This document shows positions 49,137 through 62,011 of a stretch of DNA of 64,000 nt, one piece after another. The DNA comes from CAWBOV01 sp963790525 (GTDB taxonomy: Bacteria > Actinomycetota > Actinomycetes > Mycobacteriales > Jatrophihabitantaceae): positions 1,054,001-1,118,000 of the forward strand of contig CAWBOV010000002.1 in assembly GCA_963790525.1 (NCBI GenBank), given 5' to 3'. The notes beneath the pieces were generated by a model, which saw only the letters and a list, made by a program, of their open reading frames with translations, was not told where the DNA came from and did not search any database. The position numbers and the translations under genes are program-made. The stretch's first letter is position 1, and the number at the start of each line of letters is the position of its first letter.

Positions 49137-52051
49137 GTGTTCACAGTTCGTCGCATCATGTCCTGTGTCTGTGTCGCGGTCACCGCGGTGGCCCTGCAGA
49201 CAGCCTTCACCGCGTCGTCACATGCGGTCGGTGCCGCGCAGTCGCAGGTCGTCAGCCCGGGCCCGGTGTCGTTCACACCGGACTTCAAGAACGGGATCGT
49301 GGAGACGCGTCGCGCAGGTGGGCACGCGGATCCTCGTCGGCGGGAGTTTCACCAGCGTCGCCCCGCACGGGTCGAACGCCGCGGTCACGCGCAATTTCGT
49401 CATGGCGTTCAACGCGACGACCGGAGCCATCGACACCGGCTTCGTGCCGAACGTGAACGGTGAGGTCGAGAGCATCGTCCCCGGCCCGAGTCCGGACACG
49501 GCCTACGTGAGCGGCTTCTTCGGATCCGTCAACGGGGTGACCGCCAAGGGCGTGGTGCTGCTCAGCACGGTGACCGGCGCGATCGTCAGCCCGTTCAAGC
49601 CGGCGTCGATGAACGGCGCGGTCTACGCGGTCCGGTACTCCGGCAACCGCCTGTACGTCGCCGGGACGTTCACGACGGTGGGTGGCGCCACCCACCAGGG
49701 CATCGTGGCGCTCAACCCCACGACCGGCGCGGTCGACCCGTTCATGAACATCCAGCTGACCGGGCACCACAACTTCAACGGCGTCAGCGGCGCGAACGGC
49801 GCCGTCGGCCCACGGGCGATGGACATCTCGCCCGACGGCCGCACGATGGTGATCATCGGCAACTTCAAGAAGGCCAACAACCTGGCCTACGACCAGATCG
49901 TCCTCGTCGACCTGACGGGCAGCAGCGCCGTGATCGACACCGCGTGGGCGACCCTGCAGTACACGGCGGCCTGCGCCAGCGGCGCGTTCGACACCTACAT
50001 GCGCGACGTCTCCTTCTCACCCGACGGCAGCTACTTCGTCATCTCCGCGACCGGAGCCAGCGGCACCAACATCGACGGCACCCGCTCCCTCTGCGACACC
50101 GCCGCCCGCTGGGAGACCAACGCGACAGGCACCAACGTCAAGCCGACGTGGGTCGACTACACCGGCAACGACTCGTTGCTGTCGGTGACCGTCACGGGTA
50201 CCGCGATCTACGTGGGCGGTCACCAGCGGTGGCTGAACAACCCGAACGCGTCCGACTCGGCCGGTACCGGTGCCGTTCCGCGGCCTGGCCTCGCCGCGCT
50301 CGACCCCGCGAACGGCCTGCCGCTGGCCTGGAACCCCGGGCGCAACCCGCGTGGCTCCGGCGCCTGGACGTCGTACTCGACGCCGAGCGGGGTCTACATC
50401 GGGTCCGACACCGACTTCTTCGGCGACCACGACCAGTTCCACAACCAGAAGCTCGGGTTCTTCCAGCTCGCCGGCGGCTACGTCCCGGCGTCCACCGCCA
50501 CCACGGCACTGCCCGGCAACGTGTACTTCGCCGGTGCCCTGCCCTCGTCGACCTCGCTCGGCGTGCGCTCCTACGACGGCACCACGGCAGGATCGCTGGG
50601 GAGCCAGCCGTCCTCGATCAACTGGTCCACCACGCGCGGGGCGTTCATGGTCGGCCCGTCGATCTTCTTCGGAGCCACGGACGGCAACTTCTACCAGGCC
50701 AGCTTCAACGGCAGCACGGTCGGCACGCCGGTCTCCATAGACCCGTACAACGACCCGAACTGGTCCAACGTCGACACCGGCTCGGGCCAGACCTACCGCG
50801 GTGTGCGCTCGGCCTTCTACTCGCAGATCTCCAGCGTCACCGGGGCTTTCTACGACGGCGGCCGGATGTACTACACGCTGTCGGGCAACTCGACACTGTT
50901 CTACCGCTACTTCACGCCCGACAGCGGCATCATCGGCGGGACGCAGTTCACGGCCTCGGGCGGCAACTTCAGCAACGTCGCCGGGATGTTCCTCAGCGGC
51001 ACGTCGCTCTACTACGCCAACCGCAACGACGGCACCCTGCACCGCGTGAACTTCTCCGGCGGCGTCGTCAGCGGCTCCGACACCGTCGTCAACAACACCG
51101 GCATCGACTGGCGCGCGCACGGACTGTTCCTCAACGGCACGTCCACGCAGCCGCCGAACCAGCTGCCGATCGCGTCCGCGACCTCCTCCTGCACGGGCGC
51201 CACGTGTTCCTTCGACGGGTCGACCTCGCACGACCCTGACGGCACCGTCGTCTCCTACGCGCTGGACGTTCGGCGACGGCTCGACGGGCACCGGTGTCTC
51301 GCCGTCGCACACCTACGCCGCCTCGGGTACCTACCAGGTCTCGCTCGTGGTGACCGACAACAGCGGCGGGCAGAGCGCGAACCCGTGGACCGGCTCGGTC
51401 ACGGTCACCGTGAACACCCAGCCCGGCCCGGTCTCCTTCGTGGGCAAGGCGAGCGCCACCGGGCGGACGACCTCGCTGACGGTCACCGCACCGGCCGGGA
51501 TCCAGGCCGGTGACACCGAGCTGCTCGTCGTCAGCGTGGGGACCGCCGGAGTCACCGGAACCCCGGCCGGCGCGCTCAGTGGCTGGACGCAGCGGACACA
51601 GGTGACGTCCTCGACGCTGCAGACGACCGTCTACACCCGCGCCGCGGGTGCCGGCGACTCGGGCGCCACCGTGCAGATACCACTGAGTGCGCAGGCGAGC
51701 GTGGTCGGTCAGCTCGCCGTGTACCGCGGTGTCGGGACGGCCGCCCCGGTCTTCGCCTCCGCCACGGACGTCTCGACGGCCAGCCACACCACGCCGACCG
51801 TGGCGGTGGCGGGCAGCAACTCCTGGGTGGTGTCGGTGTGGACGGACCGCTCCTCGACGACGACCGGTTGGTCGCTGCCCGGTGGGGTGGTGTCGCGGGA
51901 CGTCACGATCGGCACGGGCGGCGGGCACGCGTCGGCGGCCCTGGCCGATTCCGCGGCCAGTGTCCCCGCCGGCTCCTACGGCGGGCTCACCGCGACGGTC
52001 GACGCGGCGAGCGGGCGCGGCGCGATGCTCAGCATCGTGCTCTCCCCGTGA
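49137..52051 (+). CDS. Propeller paralogue 5: secreted beta-propeller/PKD protein, frameshifted
   Basis: The corrected protein has about 970 residues with the minimal architecture: signal peptide, beta-propeller (49260-50540), second propeller block (50560-51165), PKD domain (51160-51415) and one C module (51420-52051). Frame breaks are near 49308 and 51268 (each +1), matching the two extra bases in its length. It starts GTG TTC ACA like paralogue 2. The segments GSGQTYRGVRSAFYSQISS and FTPDSGIIGGTQFTASGG, each shared almost exactly with the other copies, show strong conservation of the second block. The gene before the glycosyltransferase has no clear terminator, so read-through into it is possible. 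Confidence 0.82.
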
Positions 52052-52149
52052 CCCCGGAGTCGATCTTCGACAGGCGTCTGCAACCGAGCTCGCGGTAGGG
52101 TCGAGCCCGGCCAGCGTCCCGCAGCTTCCGCTACAGAAACGGTTCTCTC

Positions 52150-53526
52150 GTGCGCTTTCGCAGACGATCCTCCACGCCCGGTTCGGGCTCCGCGCCCCGC
52201 GTCATGATCATCGTGCAGAACCTGCCGGTGCCGCTGGACCGGCGGGTGTGGCTGGAGTGCCAGGCGCTCGTCGCGGCCGGGTACGGCGTGTCGGTCATCT
52301 GCCCCAAGGGACCGGGTGACCCCGCCTACCAGGAACTGGACGGCGTGCGCATCTACAAGTACGCCCCGCCGCCCGCGGCCGAGGGGCTCGTCGGCTACCT
52401 CGTCGAGTTCGTCTACTGCTGGCTGCGCACCGCTCTGCTGTCGGTCAAGGTCCGTCTCCGCGACGGGTTCGACGTCATCCAGGCGTGCAACCCGCCGGAC
52501 ACCTACTGGCTGCTCGCCGCGCTGCACCGCGTCGGCGGCGTGAAGTTCGTCTACGACCAGCACGACCTGAACCCGGAGGTGTACCTGTCGCGGTTCGGCA
52601 AGCCGACCGGGCTGGCCGGGCGCGCGCAGTACCGCGCCCTCGTGTGGCTGGAGCGGCGCACCTTCCGCCTCGCCGACCACGTGATCTCCACCAACGAGTC
52701 CTACCGGGCGATCGCCGTGCGCCGCGGCGGCCTGGACCCGGCGGACACGACGGTCGTGCGCAGCGGCCCGGACACGGTCGTGATGCGTCCCGTCGACGGC
52801 GATCCCGAGCTGCGTTCGGGGCGGCGCCACCTGCTGGCCTACCTGGGGATCATGGGGCCGCAGGACGGCGTCGACGTGGTCATCCGCGCGATGGACATCC
52901 TGGTGCACAAGCTCGGCCGCACCGACATCCACGTCGCGCTCCTCGGTTTCGGCGACATGCTGGAATCGCTGAAGGAACTCGGCACCGAACTCGATGTCGC
53001 CGAGTACCTCACCTTCACCGGGCGAGTGGGCCCCCGCGAGATCGCCGACTACCTGTCGGCGGCGGACCTCGGCGTCTCGCCGGATCCGCTCAACCCGCTC
53101 AACGACGTCTCGACGATGAACAAGACGATGGAGTACATGAGTTACGTCCTCCCCGTCGTCAGCTTCGACCTCGCCGAGACCAGGATCTCCGGCGGCACCG
53201 CGGTGCGCTACGTCGAGCCCGCGCTCGACGGCGACGACGAGGCCGCGGTCCGCCGTTTCGCCGACACGATCGCCGAGCTGCTCGACGCCCCGGACCTCCG
53301 GGAGCGGATGGCCCTCGAGGGGCGGCGCCGGGCCGAGGCCGAGCTGGACTGGCGCCCGCAGCGCCGCGCCTACGTGAGCGTGTACGACCGGCTGACCGGT
53401 TTCGCCTCGGTCCCGGAGGCGCCCGAACCGCCCGCTCCTGCCGAGGACCGCTGGGGCCGGCCGGTGCTGGACACGACCGACGAGCAGGCACTGCGCAGCT
53501 TCGCCCGCACCCGCCGTCTGCCCTGA
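52150..53526 (+). CDS. Glycosyltransferase family 4 protein
   Basis: This 458-residue GT-B glycosyltransferase starts with GTG at 52150. The N-terminal Rossmann domain shows VMIIVQNLPVPLDRRVWLE and YDQHDLNPEVY; the C-terminal nucleotide-sugar domain shows AYLGIMGPQDGVDVVI, LLGFGDMLESLKEL and FTGRVGPREIADYLSAADLGVSPDP, with a short EYMSYVLPVVSFDL segment after it. It is a cytoplasmic, probably membrane-associated enzyme adding a sugar to a glycan or lipid acceptor. It lies 98 bases after the last propeller gene and may glycosylate these proteins or take part in exopolysaccharide assembly; the sequence does not decide this. Confidence 0.88.
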   Translation: MRFRRRSSTPGSGSAPRVMIIVQNLPVPLDRRVWLECQALVAAGYGVSVICPKGPGDPAYQELDGVRIYKYAPPPAAEGLVGYLVEFVYCWLRTALLSVKVRLRDGFDVIQACNPPDTYWLLAALHRVGGVKFVYDQHDLNPEVYLSRFGKPTGLAGRAQYRALVWLERRTFRLADHVISTNESYRAIAVRRGGLDPADTTVVRSGPDTVVMRPVDGDPELRSGRRHLLAYLGIMGPQDGVDVVIRAMDILVHKLGRTDIHVALLGFGDMLESLKELGTELDVAEYLTFTGRVGPREIADYLSAADLGVSPDPLNPLNDVSTMNKTMEYMSYVLPVVSFDLAETRISGGTAVRYVEPALDGDDEAAVRRFADTIAELLDAPDLRERMALEGRRRAEAELDWRPQRRAYVSVYDRLTGFASVPEAPEPPAPAEDRWGRPVLDTTDEQALRSFARTRRLP

Positions 53527-53574
53527 ACGGCCCGCCCCAGGCTGTCGGAGGCCCGCAGTAGGCTGGACACATCA

Positions 53575-53605
53575 CCCCTCCCGATTCACCGGCGAGGGGC
53601 GTTTG
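53575..53605 (+). terminator. Probable terminator between the GT4 gene and mfd
   Basis: CCCCTC-CCG (53575-53583) pairs with CGG-C-GAGGGG (53590-53599) with one bulged base, and CGTTTGTG follows. It lies 48 bases after the glycosyltransferase stop and ends about 50 bases before mfd. Confidence 0.5.
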
Positions 53606-53652
53606 TGCTGTCGCGCGCGCATCCGAAATGCGCAGTTTGAAGAGGGTATGCC

Positions 53653-57234
<3,582 letters not shown>

Positions 57235-57251
57235 GCACCGCCCGGGCAGCG

Positions 57252-57593
57252 TCAGGGGCGCAGCCGGACGGGCAGGCCGGCGACGACCAGGTCGTAGGAG
57301 TCCTCCACCAGCTCGGTGATGTCAGCCGTGCTCATCGGCGCGAGGAGGATGCGGCTCCAGGTGTCCTTCTTCAGGTACGGCGCGGGCGTGATCGCGCCGG
57401 GGAACCTGGCCCGCCACTGCGCCGTCCCCTCGACGGTGTTGCGCAGGCTCACCGCCGGCGTGCCCTGGTCCGAGCCGAGGAAGGCGAAGATCTTGCCGCC
57501 GACCTTGACCACGGTGTCCTCCGGACCCCACGGGTGGTCCTCGACCGCTCCCGGCAGCGCCAGGCACAGGGTCACGGCGTCGGCGCGCTCCAT
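57252..57593 (-). CDS. MmcQ/YjbR family DNA-binding-like protein
   Basis: This 113-residue protein is of the MmcQ/YjbR family: CLALPGAVEDHPWG near the N-terminus, KVGGKIFAFLG in the middle and YLKKDTWSRILL before a C-terminal helix with ELVEDSYDLVVAGL. The family has a CyaY-like double-wing fold and unknown function. ATG is at 57591-57593. It is on the strand opposite to mfd and the lipoprotein gene, alone. Confidence 0.85.
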   Translation of the reverse strand: MERADAVTLCLALPGAVEDHPWGPEDTVVKVGGKIFAFLGSDQGTPAVSLRNTVEGTAQWRARFPGAITPAPYLKKDTWSRILLAPMSTADITELVEDSYDLVVAGLPVRLRP

Positions 57594-57647
57594 GGCATGA
57601 GATCCTAGGGGCCACCGCACTCCACACGCTCAGGGAGATCTGCCGCT

Positions 57648-58250
57648 GTGAAGGTCGTATCGACCCGCATCCTGCTTCTGCTGACCGCGCTGCTCGCCGT
57701 CGTCGGCCTCACCGGCTGCCAGACCAAGAGCGGGGCCGCCGCCGTCGTGGACGGTCAGCGCATCTCGGAGTCCTCGATCGCGAAGAACCTGGTCGGCTCC
57801 GGCGACGGGACGACGAACGCCCGCACGTTCGTCCTCACCTACGTGATCAAGGAGCGGTTGTTCGCGGCCTACCTGGCCAGCACGGGCAAGGTCCCCACCG
57901 ACGCCGAACTGGCCGCGGTGCACGACGACGCGGTGAACCAGGTGCTCAGCTCCAGCCTCGGCACCGGCGCGGCCGCGGACAAGCTCATCGACACGGTCCT
58001 GGCGAAGGAGGGCATCGCCGTCGGTTTCCGTTCGACGGTGGTGCGCTCGGCCGAGCTGGAGGAACTGGTCATCAAGGCCGTCTACAAGACCTCGGCGGCC
58101 CAGTTCTACGGCGACGTCAACAAGGCCGGCATCAAGGTCAGCGTCTCGCCGCGGTACGGGTCGTGGGACCAGAGCACGCTCACCCTGCAGGATGCGGCGA
58201 CCCCGTCCTTCCTGACCGGGGTGCCGACCACAGCCGCCGCCGGCAGCTGA
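57648..58250 (+). CDS. SurA N-terminal-like lipoprotein
   Basis: This 200-residue lipoprotein starts with GTG at 57648. A hydrophobic signal ends in the lipobox LTGC, so Cys24 would be lipidated. The mature part begins AAAVVDGQRISESSIAKN, the usual start of SurA/PpiC-type chaperones, and is mostly helical, but the parvulin isomerase domain is not evident. It would act outside the membrane as a chaperone or trigger-factor-like protein. Its place between mfd and mazG is common in actinobacteria. Confidence 0.8.
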   Translation: MKVVSTRILLLLTALLAVVGLTGCQTKSGAAAVVDGQRISESSIAKNLVGSGDGTTNARTFVLTYVIKERLFAAYLASTGKVPTDAELAAVHDDAVNQVLSSSLGTGAAADKLIDTVLAKEGIAVGFRSTVVRSAELEELVIKAVYKTSAAQFYGDVNKAGIKVSVSPRYGSWDQSTLTLQDAATPSFLTGVPTTAAAGS

Positions 58251-58263
58251 CCTCGGACCGTCG

Positions 58264-58914
58264 ATGAGCGAGCCGGCGCCGGCGCCGTCCCTGCTGGAAG
58301 CCGTCGAGGTCATGGACCGGCTGCGCTCGCCCGGCGGCTGCCCGTGGGATGCCGAGCAGACGCACGAGAGCCTGGCGCCGTACCTGCTCGAGGAGAGCTA
58401 CGAGACCCTCGAGGCGATCGAGCTCGGCGACGCCGCGCACCTGCGCGAGGAACTGGGCGACCTGCTGCTGCAGGTGCTCTTCCATGCCCGCATCGCCGAG
58501 GAGAACCCACCCCAGACCCGGTTCTCGATCGAGGACGTCGCCGCCGGCATCGTCGCGAAGCTCAAGCGCCGCCATCCCCACGTCTTCGCCGCCGCCGAGG
58601 GCGCCGACCCGCTCAGCCCCGAGCAGGTGGACCGGTCCTGGGACGAGATCAAGAAGGCCGAGAAGCAGCGGTCCTCGGTGATCGACGGGGTGCCGATGGG
58701 CCAGCCCGCGCTCGCGTTGTCGGCCGCCCTGGTCGCGCGCGCACGCCGAGCGGGAATCGCGGCGCTCGTGCCGCCCGGCGCGGAGCTGGGCGATCGCCTC
58801 TTCGCCCTGGTGGTAGAGGCGGTCGAGGCCGGTGTCGATCCGGAGGCCGCCCTGCGCGCCCGCGCCCGCGCCTACGCCCAGGAGATCCGTGTGGCGGAGA
58901 CCATCCGTCCGTGA
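58264..58914 (+). CDS. mazG: Nucleoside triphosphate pyrophosphohydrolase MazG
   Basis: This 216-residue protein hydrolyses non-canonical or excess NTPs to NMP and pyrophosphate. The metal-binding pattern EExxE...ExxD is visible in LLEESYETLEAIELGD and HLREELGDLLLQVLFHARIA, with GCPWDAEQTHESL upstream and HPHVFA, SWDEIKKAEK downstream. It is a single MazG domain with a shorter second half than E. coli MazG, as in other actinobacteria. The stop overlaps the GTG of the DinB gene (GTGA). Confidence 0.93.
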   Translation: MSEPAPAPSLLEAVEVMDRLRSPGGCPWDAEQTHESLAPYLLEESYETLEAIELGDAAHLREELGDLLLQVLFHARIAEENPPQTRFSIEDVAAGIVAKLKRRHPHVFAAAEGADPLSPEQVDRSWDEIKKAEKQRSSVIDGVPMGQPALALSAALVARARRAGIAALVPPGAELGDRLFALVVEAVEAGVDPEAALRARARAYAQEIRVAETIRP

Positions 58915-59393
58915 TCGCTGCCGGTGACGGGCGGCAGGCGCTGGTGAGCGCGCTGGACCGCCACCGGACCATCCTCGAACAGGCCTGCGCGGGGCTGAGC
59001 CCCGAGCAGTTGCGCGCCGCTCCCTACCCGCCGTCGCCGATGTCGCTGCTCGGGCTCGTCCGCCACGTCACCGATGTCGAGCGGATCTGGTTCCGGCGCC
59101 GGGTCGCCGGTGAGGACGTCGACCCGAGGTACTACAGCGCGGACGATCCCGACGGGGACTTCCGCACCGAGGGCGCCGACGTCGCCGCGACCTTCACCGC
59201 CTGGCACGAGGAGCGGGCCGCCACGGACGCGATCGTCGCGGCGACCGCGCTCGATCGGACGTTCCCGCACCGGGGTGTCCAGTCCACCGTGCGATGGCTG
59301 CTGGTGCACATGGTCGAGGAGTACGCCCGCCACAACGGTCACGCCGATCTGATCCGTGCGGCCGTCCTGGAACGTGGCGCCGACCAGGTCTGA
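58911..59393 (+). CDS. DinB family protein (DUF664)
   Basis: This 160-residue four-helix protein has histidines in the usual metal-site positions: RHVTDVERIWF and, near the C-terminus, LLVHMVEEYARHNGHADLIR. It resembles the mycothiol- or bacillithiol-dependent DinB/YfiT group. The specific reaction is unknown. GTG at 58911 overlaps the mazG stop, so the pair is translationally coupled. Confidence 0.88.
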   Translation: MIAAGDGRQALVSALDRHRTILEQACAGLSPEQLRAAPYPPSPMSLLGLVRHVTDVERIWFRRRVAGEDVDPRYYSADDPDGDFRTEGADVAATFTAWHEERAATDAIVAATALDRTFPHRGVQSTVRWLLVHMVEEYARHNGHADLIRAAVLERGADQV

Positions 59394-59436
59394 GGGGATC
59401 GCAGAATCTGCAGTTGGAGTGCAGTATGTTCCGACG

Positions 59437-60223
59437 ATGCGTCCACTCATCCTGGTGACCAACGACGACGGGATCGACTCGCCCGGCCTGCTCGCCGCGG
59501 TCGAGGCCGTACTTGATCTGGGCGATCTGCTCGTCGCGGCACCCGCCACACAACAGACGTCGATGAGCCGCGCGTTCCTGGCCGGCGCCGAGCACGGGGC
59601 GCTCGTCCCGACGGAGCTGACCGTCCGCGAGCGCTCCGTCGCGGCCTTCGCGGTATCCGGGACGCCGGTGATGGCGGTCGCCCATGCTGTGCTCGAACTG
59701 GCCGACCGCCCGCCGGCGCTGTGCATCAGCGGCATCAACTACGGCGAGAACATCGGCGGGGGGCTGGGTGTCAGCGGCACCGTCGGCGCCGCGATGCAGG
59801 CGGCCGCGTTCGGGATCCCCGCCCTCGCGTCGTCGATCCAGGCGGCGGTGAAGGACTGGCGCACCTATGCCGACCGCGACTGGGACGCCCGTGCAGCACT
59901 TCACCCGCCACTACGCGCAGCGGATCCTGGCCGAGGGGCTGCCCGAGGGGATGGACGTGCTGAACCTCAACGTCCCGTCCAGCGCCGGCGTCGACACCGA
60001 GGTCCGGCTCACGGTGCAGAGCCGCCGCAGCTACTACGCCCACCTCGCCCCGGCCCGGTCCGCTGCGGAGCAGCACCTGCCCGGGCGCCTCGGTGTCCGC
60101 ATCGAACTCGACCCGCCGACGCTCGAACCCGACAGCGACATCAAGGCGGTGGCCGTGGACGGCGTCGTCTCGGTGACCCCGCTGACGTCCTCGATGACGG
60201 TGAACGTCGACTGGCAGCCGTGA
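59437..60223 (+). CDS. surE: 5'/3'-nucleotidase SurE, one frameshift
   Basis: SurE removes phosphate from nucleoside monophosphates. The N-terminal metal site ILVTNDDGIDSPGL, the segment APATQQTSMSRAF and the active-site loop SGINYGENIGGGLGVSGTVGAAM are clear. The frame breaks near 59892, where a C is doubled, and continues as VQHFTRHYAQRIL to the end at 60223. The corrected length of about 261 residues is normal. The ATG at 59437 is preferred to an in-frame upstream ATG at 59356 because MRPLILVTNDDG is the standard start. The stop overlaps the next GTG. Confidence 0.92.
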
Positions 60224-61134
60224 GGACCGTCGCCGCCCGCCCGATCGGGCCGGACGCGTATGTGCTGGGCGAATGCCCCACGTGGGAGGCCGGGTCGGGG
60301 CAGTTGTGGTGGGCCGACCTGCCGAGCGGGCGCCTGTTCCGGACCGAACCGGCCGGACTCGAGCTCGCGGAACTGCCGGCGATCGACCGGGTGTGGACTG
60401 TCGCCGACCGGATCGGCTCGTTCGCGCCGGCCGCCGACGGTGGGCTGATCGTCGCCGACACCGCGGGGATGAGCACCGTGTCGCCCGAGGGCGCGGTCAC
60501 GGTGGGGCCGCGGCTGCTCGCCCCCGGCAGCCGGTTCAACGACGGAGCCGTCGACCCGGCCGGGCGCTTCGTGGCGGGGACGCTGTCGACCGATCACAGC
60601 CCCGGTGGCCAGTCGCTCTACAGCGTCGAGAGCGACGGGCGGATCGTGCGGCGTCACGGCGGGTTGACGCTGGCCAACGGCATGGCCTGGTCGGCCGACG
60701 GCCGGACCCTGTTCCTCGTCGAGAGTATGCCCGGCGTGGTGTACCGGATGGACTACGACGTCGACTCCGGGCGGATGGGGCCGTTCGAGGTCGCGTTCCG
60801 GCCGTCCGGGGCCATGCCCGACGGCCTGTGCCTGGACGACGACGGCAACCTGTGGATCGCGTTCTGGGGCGGCGGCGAGGTGCGGTGCTTCACCCCCGAC
60901 GGCGAGGAGCTGGCGCGCGTCGTCCTGACGGCGCCGCACGTCACCAGCGTGGCCTTCGCGGGCCCCGACCTGGACCTGCTGGTGATCACCACGGCGACGT
61001 ACCGGCTCACTCCGGAGGAGCTCGCGGCCGGCCACGACTCGGGACGACTGTTCCTCGCCGACGTCGGAGTGAGTGGGCCGCCCACACGCCGATGGGCCGG
61101 GCGCAGCGACGCGGAGCTGACCGTCGGAGGCTAG
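60220..61134 (+). CDS. SMP-30/gluconolactonase/LRE family protein
   Basis: This 304-residue six-bladed propeller enzyme is of the SMP-30/gluconolactonase family. Metal-ligand positions are visible: GECPTW near residue 17, SRFNDGAVDPAGRFVAGT in the middle, LANGMAWSADG and MPDGLCLDDDGNLWIAFWGG. It likely hydrolyses a sugar lactone; the substrate is unknown. GTG at 60220 overlaps the surE stop (GTGA). Confidence 0.9.
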   Translation: MRTVAARPIGPDAYVLGECPTWEAGSGQLWWADLPSGRLFRTEPAGLELAELPAIDRVWTVADRIGSFAPAADGGLIVADTAGMSTVSPEGAVTVGPRLLAPGSRFNDGAVDPAGRFVAGTLSTDHSPGGQSLYSVESDGRIVRRHGGLTLANGMAWSADGRTLFLVESMPGVVYRMDYDVDSGRMGPFEVAFRPSGAMPDGLCLDDDGNLWIAFWGGGEVRCFTPDGEELARVVLTAPHVTSVAFAGPDLDLLVITTATYRLTPEELAAGHDSGRLFLADVGVSGPPTRRWAGRSDAELTVGG

Positions 61135-61147
61135 GGCGCCGAGGGGG

Positions 61148-61948
61148 TCAGTGGTCGGTGAAGACCGGCGGGCGCTTATCCCGGAACGCGGCCAGCGCCT
61201 CGGCCATGTCGCTGGTGCGGCTCGTCAGCGCCTGGTTGCGGTTTTCCAGCTCGATCGCCGCCTCGAGGGACGGCTCGTTGCTGTTGACGGTCAGCACGCG
61301 CTTGGTCAGGCGCACGCCGAGCGGGCTGTTGGCGGCGATCTGCGCGGCCAGGGCCACGGCGCTGTCGACGAGTTCGTCCGCGGGCACCACCCGGTTGACC
61401 AGTCCGATCGTCGCCGCCTCCTCGGCCCCGACGAAGCGCCCGGTCAGCAGGATCTCCGACGCGTGCCCCATCCCCACGATGCGCGGCAGGAACCAGGACG
61501 AGCCGCAGTCGCCGCCCGAGAGCCCGATGCGGATGAACGCGGCGTTGAAGCGTGCGGCCGGCGCGGCCAGGCGGATGTCCGCGGCCAGCGCCAGGGAGAA
61601 GCCGGCCCCCGCGGACGCCCCGTTGACGGCAGCGATCACCGGTTTGCTCAGCTGCGCGAAGCAGATGACGCTCTTGGCCCAGTCCTCCTGCCCGCGCAGG
61701 AACTCCGCCGTGGACATGTCCGGCAGCGTGGCGGCGTCATCGAGGTCCAGTCCGGCGCAGAAGCCACGGCCGGCACCGGTCAGCACGAGTGCGCGCACCT
61801 CGTTGTCGGCCTCCAGCTCGGCGCACAGCCGGCGGAACTCGGCGAACATCTCGAACGTGATGGCGTTGAGGCGGTCGGGCCGATTCAGCGTGGCGAGCAC
61901 GATCCCGGGGGCGGGACGCTCGACCGTGAGTGTCTGGTAACTGGGCAT
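61148..61948 (-). CDS. Enoyl-CoA hydratase/isomerase family protein
   Basis: This 266-residue crotonase-fold protein has the CoA/oxyanion segments GAGRGFCAGLDLDD and VNGASAGAGFSLALAADIR. The usual PEI catalytic glutamate position reads AAFIRIGLSGGDCGSSW, a form common in some actinobacterial members, where aspartate in GGD may take part. The reaction on an acyl-CoA is likely, but the exact substrate is unknown. It is convergent with the SMP-30 gene, 13 bases away. Confidence 0.9.
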   Translation of the reverse strand: MPSYQTLTVERPAPGIVLATLNRPDRLNAITFEMFAEFRRLCAELEADNEVRALVLTGAGRGFCAGLDLDDAATLPDMSTAEFLRGQEDWAKSVICFAQLSKPVIAAVNGASAGAGFSLALAADIRLAAPAARFNAAFIRIGLSGGDCGSSWFLPRIVGMGHASEILLTGRFVGAEEAATIGLVNRVVPADELVDSAVALAAQIAANSPLGVRLTKRVLTVNSNEPSLEAAIELENRNQALTSRTSDMAEALAAFRDKRPPVFTDH

Positions 61949-62011
61949 GGGCAGCAGTATGCCCGCCCACCCCCGCGACAGAGCAGGAGTGGACGGGCAC
62001 TGCGACGGCGA

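Noticed and set aside
61949..62011. GC-rich inverted sequence between the enoyl-CoA hydratase gene and the membrane protein gene as a terminator
   Set aside because: The stem has a mismatch and a loop of about 22 bases, with no T-run; too weak to call.
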